This document shows, piece after piece, positions 7,763 through 16,100 of a DNA stretch of 64,000 bases (position 1 is the stretch's first letter; each line of letters starts with the position of its first letter). The position numbers and the translations under genes are program-made. Source of the DNA: Cauispirillum nitrogeniifigens (lineage in GTDB: Bacteria > Pseudomonadota > Alphaproteobacteria > Rhodospirillales > Rhodospirillaceae); the NCBI RefSeq assembly GCF_049800675.1, contig NZ_JBLOOT010000011.1, positions 1 to 64,000 on the forward strand, given 5' to 3'. The notes under the pieces are model-generated. The model had not been told where the DNA came from. It saw only the letters and a program-made list of their open reading frames with translations, and did no database searches.

Positions 7763-9079
7763 TCAGCGCTTGACCTGCGGCCGGCCGATGCTGTCGTAGC
7801 GGAAGCCGGCCTCGGCCATCAGCTTGGGCTCGTAGACGTTGCGCAGGTCGATCAGCGCCGGTTCCTTGAGCACGCCCTTCAGGCGGTCGAGGTTCAGGGC
7901 GCGGAACTCGTTCCACTCGGTCAGCAGGGCCACCACGTCGGCGCCCTGCGCCGCCTCGTAGGCGTTGGCGCACCAGGTCACGCCGTCGAGCAGCTTCCGG
8001 GCCTCGTCCATGCCCTCGGGATCATAGGCGCGCACGGTGGCGCCGGCCTTGATCAGCGCCGGGACGATGTCCAGCGACGGGGCGTCGCGCATGTCGTCGG
8101 TGTTGGGCTTGAAGGTCAGGCCCAGCACGGCGACGGTCTTGCCCGCCACGTCGCCGCCGGCGAAGGCGATGATGCGGTCGGCCATGGCCTTCTTGCGCTT
8201 GGCGTTGATGTCCACCACCGTCTCGATGATGCGCAGCGGCGCCCCGAAGTCCTGGGCGGTCTGCACCAGCGCCAGGGTGTCCTTGGGGAAGCACGACCCG
8301 CCGTAGCCCGGTCCCGGATGCAGGAACTTCGACCCGATGCGGCCGTCCAGGCCGATGCCCTTGGCGACGTGGTGGACGTCGGCGCCGACCTTCTCGCACA
8401 GGTCGGCGATCTCGTTGATGAAGGTGATCTTGGCCGCCAGGAAGGTGTTGGCGGCGTACTTGATCAGCTCGCTGGTTTCCAGCGAGGTGAACAGGATGGG
8501 CGTCTCGATCAGATAGAGCACGCGGTAGAGCTGGCGCATGACCTCGCGCGCGCGGTCGCTCTCGCAGCCGATGACCACCCGGTCGGGGCGCATGAAGTCG
8601 TTGATGGCCGACCCTTCGCGCAGGAATTCCGGGTTGGAGCAGACGTCGAACTCGGCATCCGGGCGGGTGGCGCGGATGATGCGCTCGACCTCGCGCCCGG
8701 TGCCCACGGGCACCGTGGACTTGGTGACCACCACCGTGTAGCCGTCCAGCGAACGGGCGATTTCCTCGGCCGCCGCATAGACGTAGGACAGGTCGGCATG
8801 GCCGCCGCCGCGCCGGGTCGGCGTGCCGACGGCGATGAACACCGCATCGGCGGTCTTCACGGCTTCGGCCAGGTCGGTGGTGAAGTGCAGGCGGCCGGCG
8901 CTGGCGTTGCTTTCGACCAGCTTGTCGAGGCCCGGCTCATAGATCGGGATCTCGCCGCGCAGCAAGCGCTCGATCTTGCTTTCGTCCTTGTCGACGCAGG
9001 TCACGTCGACGCCGAATTCGGAGAAGCAGGCACCGGACACAAGGCCCACGTAGCCGGTCCCGATCATCGCGATACGCAT
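7763..9079 (-). CDS. ugd: UDP-glucose 6-dehydrogenase
   Basis: The 438-residue protein begins MRIAMIGTGYVGLVSGACF (NAD-binding Rossmann loop) and contains the Thr/Pro-rich VGTPTRR segment, STVPVGTG, the central NTFLAAKITFINEI helix and the catalytic-cysteine motif GPGYGGSCFPKD. It oxidises UDP-glucose to UDP-glucuronate with two NAD+, supplying acidic sugars for capsule or lipopolysaccharide. It is followed immediately by the gmhB-like gene. It faces rfbG across a 166-bp divergent promoter region, so the two sugar operons may be co-regulated. Confidence 0.93.
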   Translation of the reverse strand: MRIAMIGTGYVGLVSGACFSEFGVDVTCVDKDESKIERLLRGEIPIYEPGLDKLVESNASAGRLHFTTDLAEAVKTADAVFIAVGTPTRRGGGHADLSYVYAAAEEIARSLDGYTVVVTKSTVPVGTGREVERIIRATRPDAEFDVCSNPEFLREGSAINDFMRPDRVVIGCESDRAREVMRQLYRVLYLIETPILFTSLETSELIKYAANTFLAAKITFINEIADLCEKVGADVHHVAKGIGLDGRIGSKFLHPGPGYGGSCFPKDTLALVQTAQDFGAPLRIIETVVDINAKRKKAMADRIIAFAGGDVAGKTVAVLGLTFKPNTDDMRDAPSLDIVPALIKAGATVRAYDPEGMDEARKLLDGVTWCANAYEAAQGADVVALLTEWNEFRALNLDRLKGVLKEPALIDLRNVYEPKLMAEAGFRYDSIGRPQVKR

Positions 9080-9156
9080 TCAGCAAGCCCTTTCCCGCGC
9101 TGCGGTGCTTTGGTCGGCTTGTACCGCGAAGCGGCCGGAGGCGGCAAGGCCAAAGG

Positions 9157-9176
9157 CCATGACACCCTCGTCATGG
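9157..9176. promoter_or_regulatory. Palindrome in the ugd/rfbG divergent promoter region
   Basis: CCATGAC and GTCATGG form a perfect 7-bp inverted repeat with a six-base spacer, between the divergent starts at 9079 and 9246. It may be an operator. A -10-like TAGAAT occurs at 9215-9220 for the rightward genes, without a good -35. Confidence 0.35.
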
Positions 9177-9245
9177 TCTTGCAGTCGCGCCGGAAGTAGG
9201 CGACAACGACCCGTTAGAATGAACCCCTCTCGCAGAGGTGACGAC

Positions 9246-10307
9246 GTGAGCGCGTTCTGGTCCGACCGCCGGGTGCTGCTGACCGGCCATACCGGCTTCA
9301 AGGGCGGCTGGCTGAGCCTGTGGCTGCACCGCCTGGGCGCCAAGGTCACCGGGCTGGCGCTCGACCCGACGTCGGAGCCCAGCCTGTGGCGCATGGTCGA
9401 GGGCGAGGGCGCCGTCGCCTCGCGCATCGGCGACATCCGCGACGCGGACGTGGTGCGCGCCGCCGTCGCCGAGGCCCGGCCGCAGATCGTCCTGCACATG
9501 GCCGCGCAGGCCCTGGTGCGGCCGTCCTATGCCGATCCCGTGGGCACCTTTGCCACCAACATCATGGGCACCGCCCATGTGCTGGACGCGCTGCGCGGGG
9601 CGCCGGGGCTGGAGTGCGTCGTGGTGGTGACGTCGGACAAGGTCTACGAGAACGACGGCGCCGGCCGCCCCTTCGCCGAGGACGACCGTCTGGGCGGCCA
9701 CGATCCCTACAGCAACTCCAAGGCGTGCACCGAACTGGTGACGCAGAGCTTCCGCGACAGCTTCTTCGGCGCCCTGCCGGTGGTCACGGCGCGGGCCGGC
9801 AACGTCATCGGCGGCGGCGACTGGTCGGTCGACCGCCTGATCCCCGATGCCGTGCGCGCCCTGGCCGCCGGCACGCCGGTGCGGCTGCGCAATCCCGGCG
9901 CCACGCGGCCGTGGCAGCACGTCCTGGAACCGCTGGGCGGCTACCTCGCCCTGGCCCGTGCCCATGTCGAGAAGCGCCCCGGCGCGCCGCTGGCGGCGAA
10001 CTTCGGCCCCGACCCCGCCTCCTTCCGCACGGTGGCGGAGGTGCTCGATGCCTTCTCCGCCCGTTTCGCCGGCCGGCCGGGCTGGGAGCAGGACCCCGGC
10101 GACCACCCCAAGGAAGCCGCCGCCCTGACCCTGACCTCGGGGCTGGCCGAGCGAACCTTAAGCTGGACGCCGCGCCTGGACTTCGCCGCCACCATGGCGT
10201 GGACCGCCGACTGGTACGCCGCCCACCGGAGCGGTGCCGACATGGTGGCGCTGTGCCGCACGCAGATAGACGACTACATGGCCCTGGGGCCGGATTTGTG
10301 GAGCTGA
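9246..10307 (+). CDS. rfbG: CDP-glucose 4,6-dehydratase
   Basis: I choose the GTG at 9246 because AGAGGTG lies at the right distance upstream; the upstream ATG at 9219 is possible. The 353-residue short-chain dehydrogenase has the RfbG-type nucleotide loop LLTGHTGFKGGWLSLWL, MAAQALVRPSY, the active-site VTSDKVYEN and YSNSK (the YxxxK pair), then AGNVIGGGDW. It converts CDP-glucose to CDP-4-keto-6-deoxyglucose, the branch point to 3,6-dideoxy and branched sugars. The cytidylyltransferase RfbF that makes its substrate is not in the window. The next gene starts 4 bp downstream. Confidence 0.9.
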   Translation: MSAFWSDRRVLLTGHTGFKGGWLSLWLHRLGAKVTGLALDPTSEPSLWRMVEGEGAVASRIGDIRDADVVRAAVAEARPQIVLHMAAQALVRPSYADPVGTFATNIMGTAHVLDALRGAPGLECVVVVTSDKVYENDGAGRPFAEDDRLGGHDPYSNSKACTELVTQSFRDSFFGALPVVTARAGNVIGGGDWSVDRLIPDAVRALAAGTPVRLRNPGATRPWQHVLEPLGGYLALARAHVEKRPGAPLAANFGPDPASFRTVAEVLDAFSARFAGRPGWEQDPGDHPKEAAALTLTSGLAERTLSWTPRLDFAATMAWTADWYAAHRSGADMVALCRTQIDDYMALGPDLWS

Positions 10308-10311
10308 CGCC

Positions 10312-11553
10312 GTGACGTTCGAGACCCTGACCACCTGCCGGTCCTGCGGCGGCCCGCTGGCCACCACCGTTGCCGACCTGGGCCTGCAACCGCCCTCGAA
10401 CTCCTACCTGCGCTCGGCGGCCGACATCCCGGCGGAGAAGGTCTATCCCCTGCGCGCCAAGGTCTGCGGCGACTGCAAACTGGTGCAGATCGACTACGAC
10501 GTGCCGCCGGCCGAGCTGTTCCACAACTATGCCTACTTCTCGTCGTTCTCCGACACCTGGATGGCCCACGCCAGGGCCTACTGCGCCATGGCGGCCGGGC
10601 GCTTCGGCCTGGGGGCCGACAGCCTGGTGGTGGAACTGGCCAGCAACGACGGCTACCTGCTGCGCAACTTCGTCGCCGCCGGCATCCCGGTGCTGGGCAT
10701 CGACCCATCGGACACGGTGGCGGCGGCGGCCGAGAAGGTCGGCGTGCCGACCCTGGTCGAGTTCTTCGGCCGCGCCATCGCCGAGCGCCTGACGGCGGAG
10801 GGCCGGCAGGCCGACCTGATCATCGGCAACAACGTGCTGGCCCATGTCCCGGCCAGCAACGACTTCGTCGCCGGCATCAAGGCGCTGCTCAAGCCGGCGG
10901 GCACTGTGACCATCGAGTTCCCGCACCTGCTGACGCTGGTCGAGCACGTCGAGTTCGACACCATCTATCACGAACACTTCAGCTACTTCTCGCTGCTCGC
11001 CGCCGAGGCGCTGTTCCGCCGCAACGGCCTGCGCATCTTCGACGTCGAGGAACTGCCGACCCACGGCGGCTCGCTGCGCCTGTACGCCTGCCATGCCGAG
11101 CGCGAGGGCGTGGCCGACGGCGCCGGGCTGGCCAAGGTGCGCGCCGACGAACAGCGCGCCGGCCTGGGGGAGCTTGCGACCTATGACCGCTATGCCGAGA
11201 AGGTGGAGGCCTGCCGCGTGTCGGTGCGCGCGTTCCTGGCCAAGGCCAAGGCCGAGGGCAAGACCGTCATGGGCTACGGCGCGGCGGCCAAGGGCAACAC
11301 CCTGCTGAACTTCTGCGGCGCCACGGCCGACGACATCGCCTGCGTCGCCGACCGCAACCCGCACAAGCAGAACACCCTGCTGCCGGGCAGCCACATCCCC
11401 GTCGTCTCGCCCGAGGAGATGATGGCGCGCAAGCCCGACTACGTGCTGATCCTGCCGTGGAACATCAAGGACGAGATCATGCGCCAGCTCGACGGCATCC
11501 GCGCCTGGGGCGGCACGTTCGTCACCGCCATTCCGCTGGTCCGCGAATACTGA
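10312..11553 (+). CDS. Nucleotide-sugar C-methyltransferase (three-domain type)
   Basis: GTG start at 10312. The 413-residue protein shows the three-part layout of sugar C-methyltransferases: an N-terminal zinc-binding domain (CRSCGG near residue 6, CGDCKLVQ near 57), a SAM-binding core (VVELASNDGYLLRNF, then IIGNNVLAHV) and a C-terminal C-methyltransferase domain (FDTIYHEHFSYFS, VMGYGAAAKGNTLLNF). Related enzymes add a branch methyl at C3 of 4-keto-6-deoxy sugars. Its place between rfbG and an epimerase suggests a CDP-linked branched-chain deoxysugar. The 3' end overlaps the start of the epimerase (ATGA). Confidence 0.88.
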   Translation: MTFETLTTCRSCGGPLATTVADLGLQPPSNSYLRSAADIPAEKVYPLRAKVCGDCKLVQIDYDVPPAELFHNYAYFSSFSDTWMAHARAYCAMAAGRFGLGADSLVVELASNDGYLLRNFVAAGIPVLGIDPSDTVAAAAEKVGVPTLVEFFGRAIAERLTAEGRQADLIIGNNVLAHVPASNDFVAGIKALLKPAGTVTIEFPHLLTLVEHVEFDTIYHEHFSYFSLLAAEALFRRNGLRIFDVEELPTHGGSLRLYACHAEREGVADGAGLAKVRADEQRAGLGELATYDRYAEKVEACRVSVRAFLAKAKAEGKTVMGYGAAAKGNTLLNFCGATADDIACVADRNPHKQNTLLPGSHIPVVSPEEMMARKPDYVLILPWNIKDEIMRQLDGIRAWGGTFVTAIPLVREY

Positions 11554-12092
11554 TGATCGTCACCCCCACGCCGCTGGCCGGGGCGTTCGTCCTCGACATC
11601 GAGCCGCTGGCCGATGACCGGGGCTTCTTCGCCCGCACCTTCTGCGCGGCGGAACTGGCCGCGCACGGCATGAATGTGGCCGTGGCGCAGTGCAGCGTGT
11701 CGGTCAACACCCGCAAGGGCACCCTGCGCGGCATGCATTTCCAGGCCGCCCCGCACGAAGAGGACAAGCTGGTGCGCTGCACCGCCGGCGCCATTTTCGA
11801 CGTGCTGGTGGACGCCCGCGCCGGCTCGGCCACCTTCGGCCAGTGGTTCGGGGCGGAGCTGAGCGCGGCCAACCGGCGCGCCCTGTACATCCCCAAGGGC
11901 TTCGCCCACGGCTTCCTGACCCTGGCCGACGCCACGGAAGTCCTCTACCAGATCTCCGTCCCCTTCGCGCCGGGCTTCGGGCGCGGCTTCCGCTGGGACG
12001 ACCCGGAAGTGGGCATCCGATGGCCGTCCGCCCCGGCGGTCATCTCGGACCGGGACGCGACCTATCCGACACTGCGGGAAGTAGTGGGGTAG
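11553..12092 (+). CDS. rfbC: dTDP-4-dehydrorhamnose 3,5-epimerase family protein
   Basis: The start at 11553 overlaps the preceding stop. The 179-residue cupin has the RmlC hallmarks: LADDRGFFARTFC, SVSVNTRKGTLRGMHFQ (catalytic His region), VRCTAGAIFDVLVDAR, YIPKGFAHGFLTL and a late aromatic WDDPEVGIRWP. It epimerises the carbon(s) next to the keto group of a 4-keto-6-deoxy sugar. In this operon the substrate is probably the product of the two preceding enzymes rather than dTDP-rhamnose precursors, because no rmlABD genes are visible. Confidence 0.88.
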   Translation: MIVTPTPLAGAFVLDIEPLADDRGFFARTFCAAELAAHGMNVAVAQCSVSVNTRKGTLRGMHFQAAPHEEDKLVRCTAGAIFDVLVDARAGSATFGQWFGAELSAANRRALYIPKGFAHGFLTLADATEVLYQISVPFAPGFGRGFRWDDPEVGIRWPSAPAVISDRDATYPTLREVVG

Positions 12093-12138
12093 ATCTCACC
12101 CCACCTTCTCGGCCAGCCATGTCTTGATCAGGGACTGA

Positions 12139-12834
12139 TCACTCCCCCTCGAACCCGCACGCCCGCAGGGCCGCCAGCATGTGCGGCGGCGCCGGGGCGG
12201 TGACGTCGATGGGGGCGTCGGTCTCGCGCAGCGCCGGCAGGCGGATGCGGCGGGCCAGCAGGTGCAGCGGGTCTTCCGGCGGCGGGGCGTCTGCCGGGCG
12301 GCCATACAGGGGGTCGCCCAGCAGCGGACAGCCCAGGGCGGCGCAGTGGACGCGGATCTGGTGCGTGCGGCCGGTCTTCGGGGTCAGTTCCAGCCACGTC
12401 GTCGCCGGCCCCCGGCCCAGCACCCGCCAGCCCGTCACCGCGCTTTGGCCGTTGGCCTTGTCGACCACCATCTTCCAGCCGCGCCGGGCGTCCACCTTGG
12501 CCAGCGGCAGGTCGACGACGCCGTTTTCGCCGGGCGGGGCGCCGACCACCACCGCCCAGTAGGTCTTGCGCACCTTGCCCTGGGCGAACGCCTTGCCGGC
12601 GCGGCTCAGGCCCTTCTGCCCGCGCCCAAGGACCAGGCAGCCGGCGGTGTCGCGGTCCAGGCGATGGCACAGACCGGGCGGCCGGGGCTGCTCGAAGCAC
12701 AGGGCGTCGAAGTGGCTTTCCAGGGTCTCGCCGCCGCCCGGCCCGGCATGCACGGGGATGCCCGCCGGCTTGTTCAGCACGATGATCAGGCGGTCGCGGT
12801 AGAGAACGCGGTTCTGGATGTCTTGCGGGGTCAT
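12139..12834 (-). CDS. RluA-family RNA pseudouridine synthase
   Basis: The start is the ATG at 12834. The 231-residue protein reads IIVLNKPAGIPVHAGPGGG, then the catalytic-aspartate motif CHRLDRDTAGCLVLGR, later KTYWAVV, LTPKTGRTHQIRVHCAALGCPLLGD and LHLLARRI. These are the RluA/RluC/RluD-type active-site and binding motifs. It isomerises uridine to pseudouridine in rRNA or tRNA; without an S4 domain it is closest to the short RluA-type members. It is transcribed away from trpL across 66 bp. The same strand carries a 1446-residue open frame that is only a shadow of neighbouring genes. Confidence 0.88.
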   Translation of the reverse strand: MTPQDIQNRVLYRDRLIIVLNKPAGIPVHAGPGGGETLESHFDALCFEQPRPPGLCHRLDRDTAGCLVLGRGQKGLSRAGKAFAQGKVRKTYWAVVVGAPPGENGVVDLPLAKVDARRGWKMVVDKANGQSAVTGWRVLGRGPATTWLELTPKTGRTHQIRVHCAALGCPLLGDPLYGRPADAPPPEDPLHLLARRIRLPALRETDAPIDVTAPAPPHMLAALRACGFEGE

Positions 12835-12900
12835 GATCGGCCCGACCTTGGCACATCCTGGCGATTGACACCATCCCGCAGCGGTGAAAGGATGCGCCCC

Positions 12901-12957
12901 ATGATGATCGCCCCGATTCGCACCGCATCCTTCGCAGGTTGGTGGCGCTGGTCCTGA
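12901..12957 (+). CDS. trpL: trp operon leader peptide
   Basis: An 18-codon reading frame (MMIAPIRTASFAGWWRWS) sits 135 bp before trpE(G), with AAAGGA about 9 bp upstream. An in-frame ATG at 12892 would add three residues. Three tryptophans in four codons (WWRW) followed directly by a stop mark it as an attenuation leader: ribosome stalling at the Trp codons when Trp-tRNA is scarce would change the folding of the downstream RNA. Too short for standard ORF calling. Confidence 0.85.
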   Translation: MMIAPIRTASFAGWWRWS

Positions 12958-13017
12958 CCAGCGCCTGTGATCGTGGTTTGACATCCCGAGCAGGCCGGTC
13001 CGGTACGGAGCCTGCTC
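12949..13017 (+). promoter_or_regulatory. trp attenuator region
   Basis: Overlapping the end of trpL is a small inverted repeat (CTGGTC/GACCAG, 12949-12962). Downstream a stronger one lies at 12988-12995 and 13010-13017 (GAGCAGGC/GCCTGCTC). These could be the alternative structures of an attenuator. The second hairpin lacks a T run, so whether it is a true terminator, and how the antiterminator pairs, is unresolved. Confidence 0.55.
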
Positions 13018-13092
13018 GTCCCAACTCGCCCCCCATGGACAGCACGACCCCTGCCGGACCGCAGTTGAAGCGTTCCGCCGGAGAGAGCACGC

Positions 13093-15288
13093 ATGACCGA
13101 ACTGAACCTGTCGTCCGTCATTGAGGCCGGGGCCGAGCTTGGCACCCTGGACTATGTCACCGCCGGCGGCATCGCCGTCCACCGCTCGGAAATCGCTGCC
13201 GACTACGAGCACGCCATCGATCCGCTGGTCGATGCCCTGGACAACCGGGTCGGCGTGCTGCTGTCGTCCAGCTACGAATTCCCCGACCGCTACAAGCGCT
13301 GGGACATGGGGTTCGTCGACCCGCTTCTGTCGGTCACCAGCCGGGGCCTGGAGGTGGTGGTCGCCGCGCTGAACGCGCGCGGCCGGGTCCTGCTGCCGGC
13401 CATCCGCCGCACGCTGGACGCGCTGGATGCGGTGTCGGAGGTACGCGCCGAGGGCGACCGCCTGCACGCCGCCGTCAAGCGCCCCGACCGCCGCTTCGCC
13501 GAGGAGGAGCGCTCCCGCCAGCCGTCGGTATTCTCCGTCCTGCGCGCCCTGATCGCCCTGTTCCGCAGCCCCGACGACAGCCACATCGGCCTGTATGGCG
13601 CCTTCGGCTACGATCTGGCGTTCCAGTTCGAGCCGGTGGACATGGTGCTGGAGCGTGGCGCCGACCAGCGCGACCTGGTGCTGTTCCTGCCCGACCGCGT
13701 CGTCGTGCGCGACCACCAGCGCCAGGAAGCCCGCATCCTGGCCTATGAGTTCACGGTCGATGGCGCTTCCACCGAGGGCCTGACCCGCTCGCAGGCGGAG
13801 GTGCCGTTCCGCACCGCTCCACCGCCGTCGCGTGCCTGCGACCACGCGCCGGGCGAATACGCCGCCCTGGTCGACGTCGCCAAGGAAAGCTTCAAGCGCG
13901 GCGACCTGTTCGAGGTGGTCCCCGGCCAGACCTTTTTCGAGGCCTGTCCGGCCCCGCCGTCGGAGGTGTTCCGCCGCCTGCGCGAGCGCAACCCGGCCCC
14001 TTACGGCTTCCTCATCAACCTGGGCGACGGCGAGTATCTGGTCGGCGCCAGCCCGGAGATGTACGTCCGCGTCACCGGCCGGCGGGTCGAGACCTGCCCC
14101 ATCTCCGGCACCATCAGGCGCGGCGACGACGCCATCGGCGACGCCGAACAGATCCGCACCCTGCTCAACTCGGCCAAGGACGAGTCGGAGCTGACCATGT
14201 GCACCGACGTCGACCGCAACGACAAGTCGCGCATCTGCGAACCCGGCAGCGTCCGCGTCATCGGCCGCCGGCAGATCGAGCTGTACTCGCGCCTCATCCA
14301 CACGGTGGACCATGTGGAAGGCATCCTGCGGCCCGAGTTCGACGCCCTGGACGCCTTCCTGTCGCACACCTGGGCGGTCACGGTCACGGGCGCGCCCAAG
14401 CTGTGGGCCATGCGCTTCCTGGAAAGCCACGAAAAGAGCCCGCGCCGCTGGTACGGCGGCGCCGTCGGCAAGCTGGGCTTCGACGGCAACATGAGCACCG
14501 GCCTGACCCTGCGCACCGTGCGCATCAAGGACGGCGTGGCCGAGGTGCGCGCCGGCGCCACCCTGCTCTATGACAGCGACCCGCAGGCCGAGGAAGCCGA
14601 GACCCGTCTCAAGGCATCGGCCATGGTCGACGCCATCCGCCGCCCGCGCGGCACCGCCCGCCCCGGCGCCGAGGCCCGCGTGCTGCCCAAGGTGGGGCAG
14701 GGGCTGAAGGTGCTGCTGGTCGATCACCAGGACAGCTTCGTCCACACCCTGGCCAACTACGTCCGCCAGACCGGCGCGGAGGTCGTCACCTGGCGCGCCG
14801 GATTCTCGGCCGAGGAACTGGCCGGGGCCAAGCCCGATCTGGTGATCTTGTCGCCCGGACCCGGCCGGCCCGAGGACTTCGGCCTGTCGCGCACCATCGC
14901 CATGGCCGAGGCGCAGGGCCTGCCGCTGTTCGGCGTCTGCCTGGGCCTTCAGGGCATGGGCGAATACCTGGGCGGCCGCCTGGGCCTGCTGGACGTTCCG
15001 CAGCACGGCAAGCCGGCCGGCATCACCGTCACCGGCGGCCGGCTGTTCCACGGCCTGCCGGATCGCTTCACGGTGGGGCGCTACCATTCGCTCCATGTCG
15101 CCGCCGACAGCCTGCCGCCGGAGGTGGAGGTCACCGCCGTGACCGACGACGGCATCGTCATGGCCATCGAGCACAGGACCAAACCCTGGGCGGCGGTGCA
15201 GTTCCACCCGGAAAGCATCATGACCATGGACCATCAGGCCGGCCTGGTGATGGTGCATGGCGCGGTGGAGATGCTCTGTCGCCGTTGA
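13093..15288 (+). CDS. trpEG: Anthranilate synthase, fused TrpE-TrpG
   Basis: The 731-residue protein joins both subunits. The TrpE part (about 1-515) has the tryptophan-sensing SSSYEFPDRYKRWDMGF, GDLFEVVPGQTFFE, the chorismate-binding SPEMYVRV, CPISGTIRRG, DVDRNDKSR and TGAPKLWAM. The glutamine amidotransferase part (about 535-731) has LLVDHQDSFVHTL, the nucleophile loop GVCLGLQGMGEY and the FHPES His-Glu pair. It makes anthranilate from chorismate and glutamine, the first step of tryptophan synthesis. The fusion is known from alphaproteobacteria such as Azospirillum and rhizobia, where it is feedback-inhibited and attenuated, matching the leader upstream. Confidence 0.95.
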   Translation: MTELNLSSVIEAGAELGTLDYVTAGGIAVHRSEIAADYEHAIDPLVDALDNRVGVLLSSSYEFPDRYKRWDMGFVDPLLSVTSRGLEVVVAALNARGRVLLPAIRRTLDALDAVSEVRAEGDRLHAAVKRPDRRFAEEERSRQPSVFSVLRALIALFRSPDDSHIGLYGAFGYDLAFQFEPVDMVLERGADQRDLVLFLPDRVVVRDHQRQEARILAYEFTVDGASTEGLTRSQAEVPFRTAPPPSRACDHAPGEYAALVDVAKESFKRGDLFEVVPGQTFFEACPAPPSEVFRRLRERNPAPYGFLINLGDGEYLVGASPEMYVRVTGRRVETCPISGTIRRGDDAIGDAEQIRTLLNSAKDESELTMCTDVDRNDKSRICEPGSVRVIGRRQIELYSRLIHTVDHVEGILRPEFDALDAFLSHTWAVTVTGAPKLWAMRFLESHEKSPRRWYGGAVGKLGFDGNMSTGLTLRTVRIKDGVAEVRAGATLLYDSDPQAEEAETRLKASAMVDAIRRPRGTARPGAEARVLPKVGQGLKVLLVDHQDSFVHTLANYVRQTGAEVVTWRAGFSAEELAGAKPDLVILSPGPGRPEDFGLSRTIAMAEAQGLPLFGVCLGLQGMGEYLGGRLGLLDVPQHGKPAGITVTGGRLFHGLPDRFTVGRYHSLHVAADSLPPEVEVTAVTDDGIVMAIEHRTKPWAAVQFHPESIMTMDHQAGLVMVHGAVEMLCRR

Positions 15289-15320
15289 CCGGCTTTTTGC
15301 CGCATTCCCGTGCGAGACAG

Positions 15321-15338
15321 GTGCCGCTGGCACGTTTT
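15321..15338 (+). terminator. Short hairpin with T run after trpE(G)
   Basis: GTGCC-GCT-GGCAC is followed by GTTTTCC. The stem is only 5 bp, so this is a weak candidate terminator. Confidence 0.3.
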
Positions 15339-15378
15339 CCGGTGTATTCGTGGTGCCGGTCTCCAGGGGGAATCGACA

Positions 15379-16074
15379 ATGATGTGGAAAGGTCTGGCCT
15401 TGGCCGTGGTGGCGCTGGTTCTGCAAGCCTGCGTCACCACCGATGAACAGCAGTATACCTTCCGGGCGCCGCCGACAGCGGAAGGCAAGCAGTGCGCCAC
15501 GCAGTGCCAACTCATCCAGCGGCACTGCCGCGATGCCTGCGAGGCACGGGCCGATCGGTGCGAGGATCGCTCCAGCCGGCAGAGCAAGGCGGAACCGAAG
15601 GACGGCAAGGGCCGGGGCGACCGCACCTCCGATGGTCTCGACCTGTTCGGGTCGTGCTCGGCCGACGCCTGCGTGTCGGAGTGCGCCTCCGACTTCCGCC
15701 AGTGCTACTCGACGTGCGGCGGCCGGGTCATTCCCTACGGCGGGTCCTTTGACGACGACACCCGGACGGAGCGGCCGAACCGCCCCGGCAGGCCGACGGT
15801 GCCGCCGGTGACAGCGCCGCCGCCCCCGAAGGTGGACCCCAACGCGCCGCTGAGCAAGACCAACCCCGGCAACACCAATGCCGGCAATAACAGGGGCGGT
15901 GACGCCGGCCTGTGCCGGCCCGGCGCCAAGGTGCAGGTGCGCTGGCAGGGCGAGTGGTATCCGGCCAGGGTCAAGGGGCCGCTGAACGCCAATCGCCGCT
16001 GCCCCATCCACTACATCGGCTACGGCGCCGAGGATGACGAGGCCGTGCCCCTCAACCGCATGCGCGCCCGCTGA
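15379..16074 (+). CDS. Cysteine-rich lipoprotein with C-terminal Tudor-like domain
   Basis: The start at 15379 follows AGGGGGA. The 231-residue product opens with MMWKGLALAVVALVLQAC, a signal peptide ending in a lipobox, so it is probably lipidated at Cys18 and anchored in the cell envelope. The mature part has paired cysteines (CATQCQLIQRHC, CSADACVSECASDFRQC), probably disulfide-bonded, then a Pro/Asn-rich linker. The last ~55 residues (VQVRWQGEWYPARVKG to HYIGYGAEDDEAV) resemble an agenet/Tudor-type barrel. Function unknown. Confidence 0.7.
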   Translation: MMWKGLALAVVALVLQACVTTDEQQYTFRAPPTAEGKQCATQCQLIQRHCRDACEARADRCEDRSSRQSKAEPKDGKGRGDRTSDGLDLFGSCSADACVSECASDFRQCYSTCGGRVIPYGGSFDDDTRTERPNRPGRPTVPPVTAPPPPKVDPNAPLSKTNPGNTNAGNNRGGDAGLCRPGAKVQVRWQGEWYPARVKGPLNANRRCPIHYIGYGAEDDEAVPLNRMRAR

Positions 16075-16100
16075 CCGCGACCCGCGCCGGCCGCCCCCGC

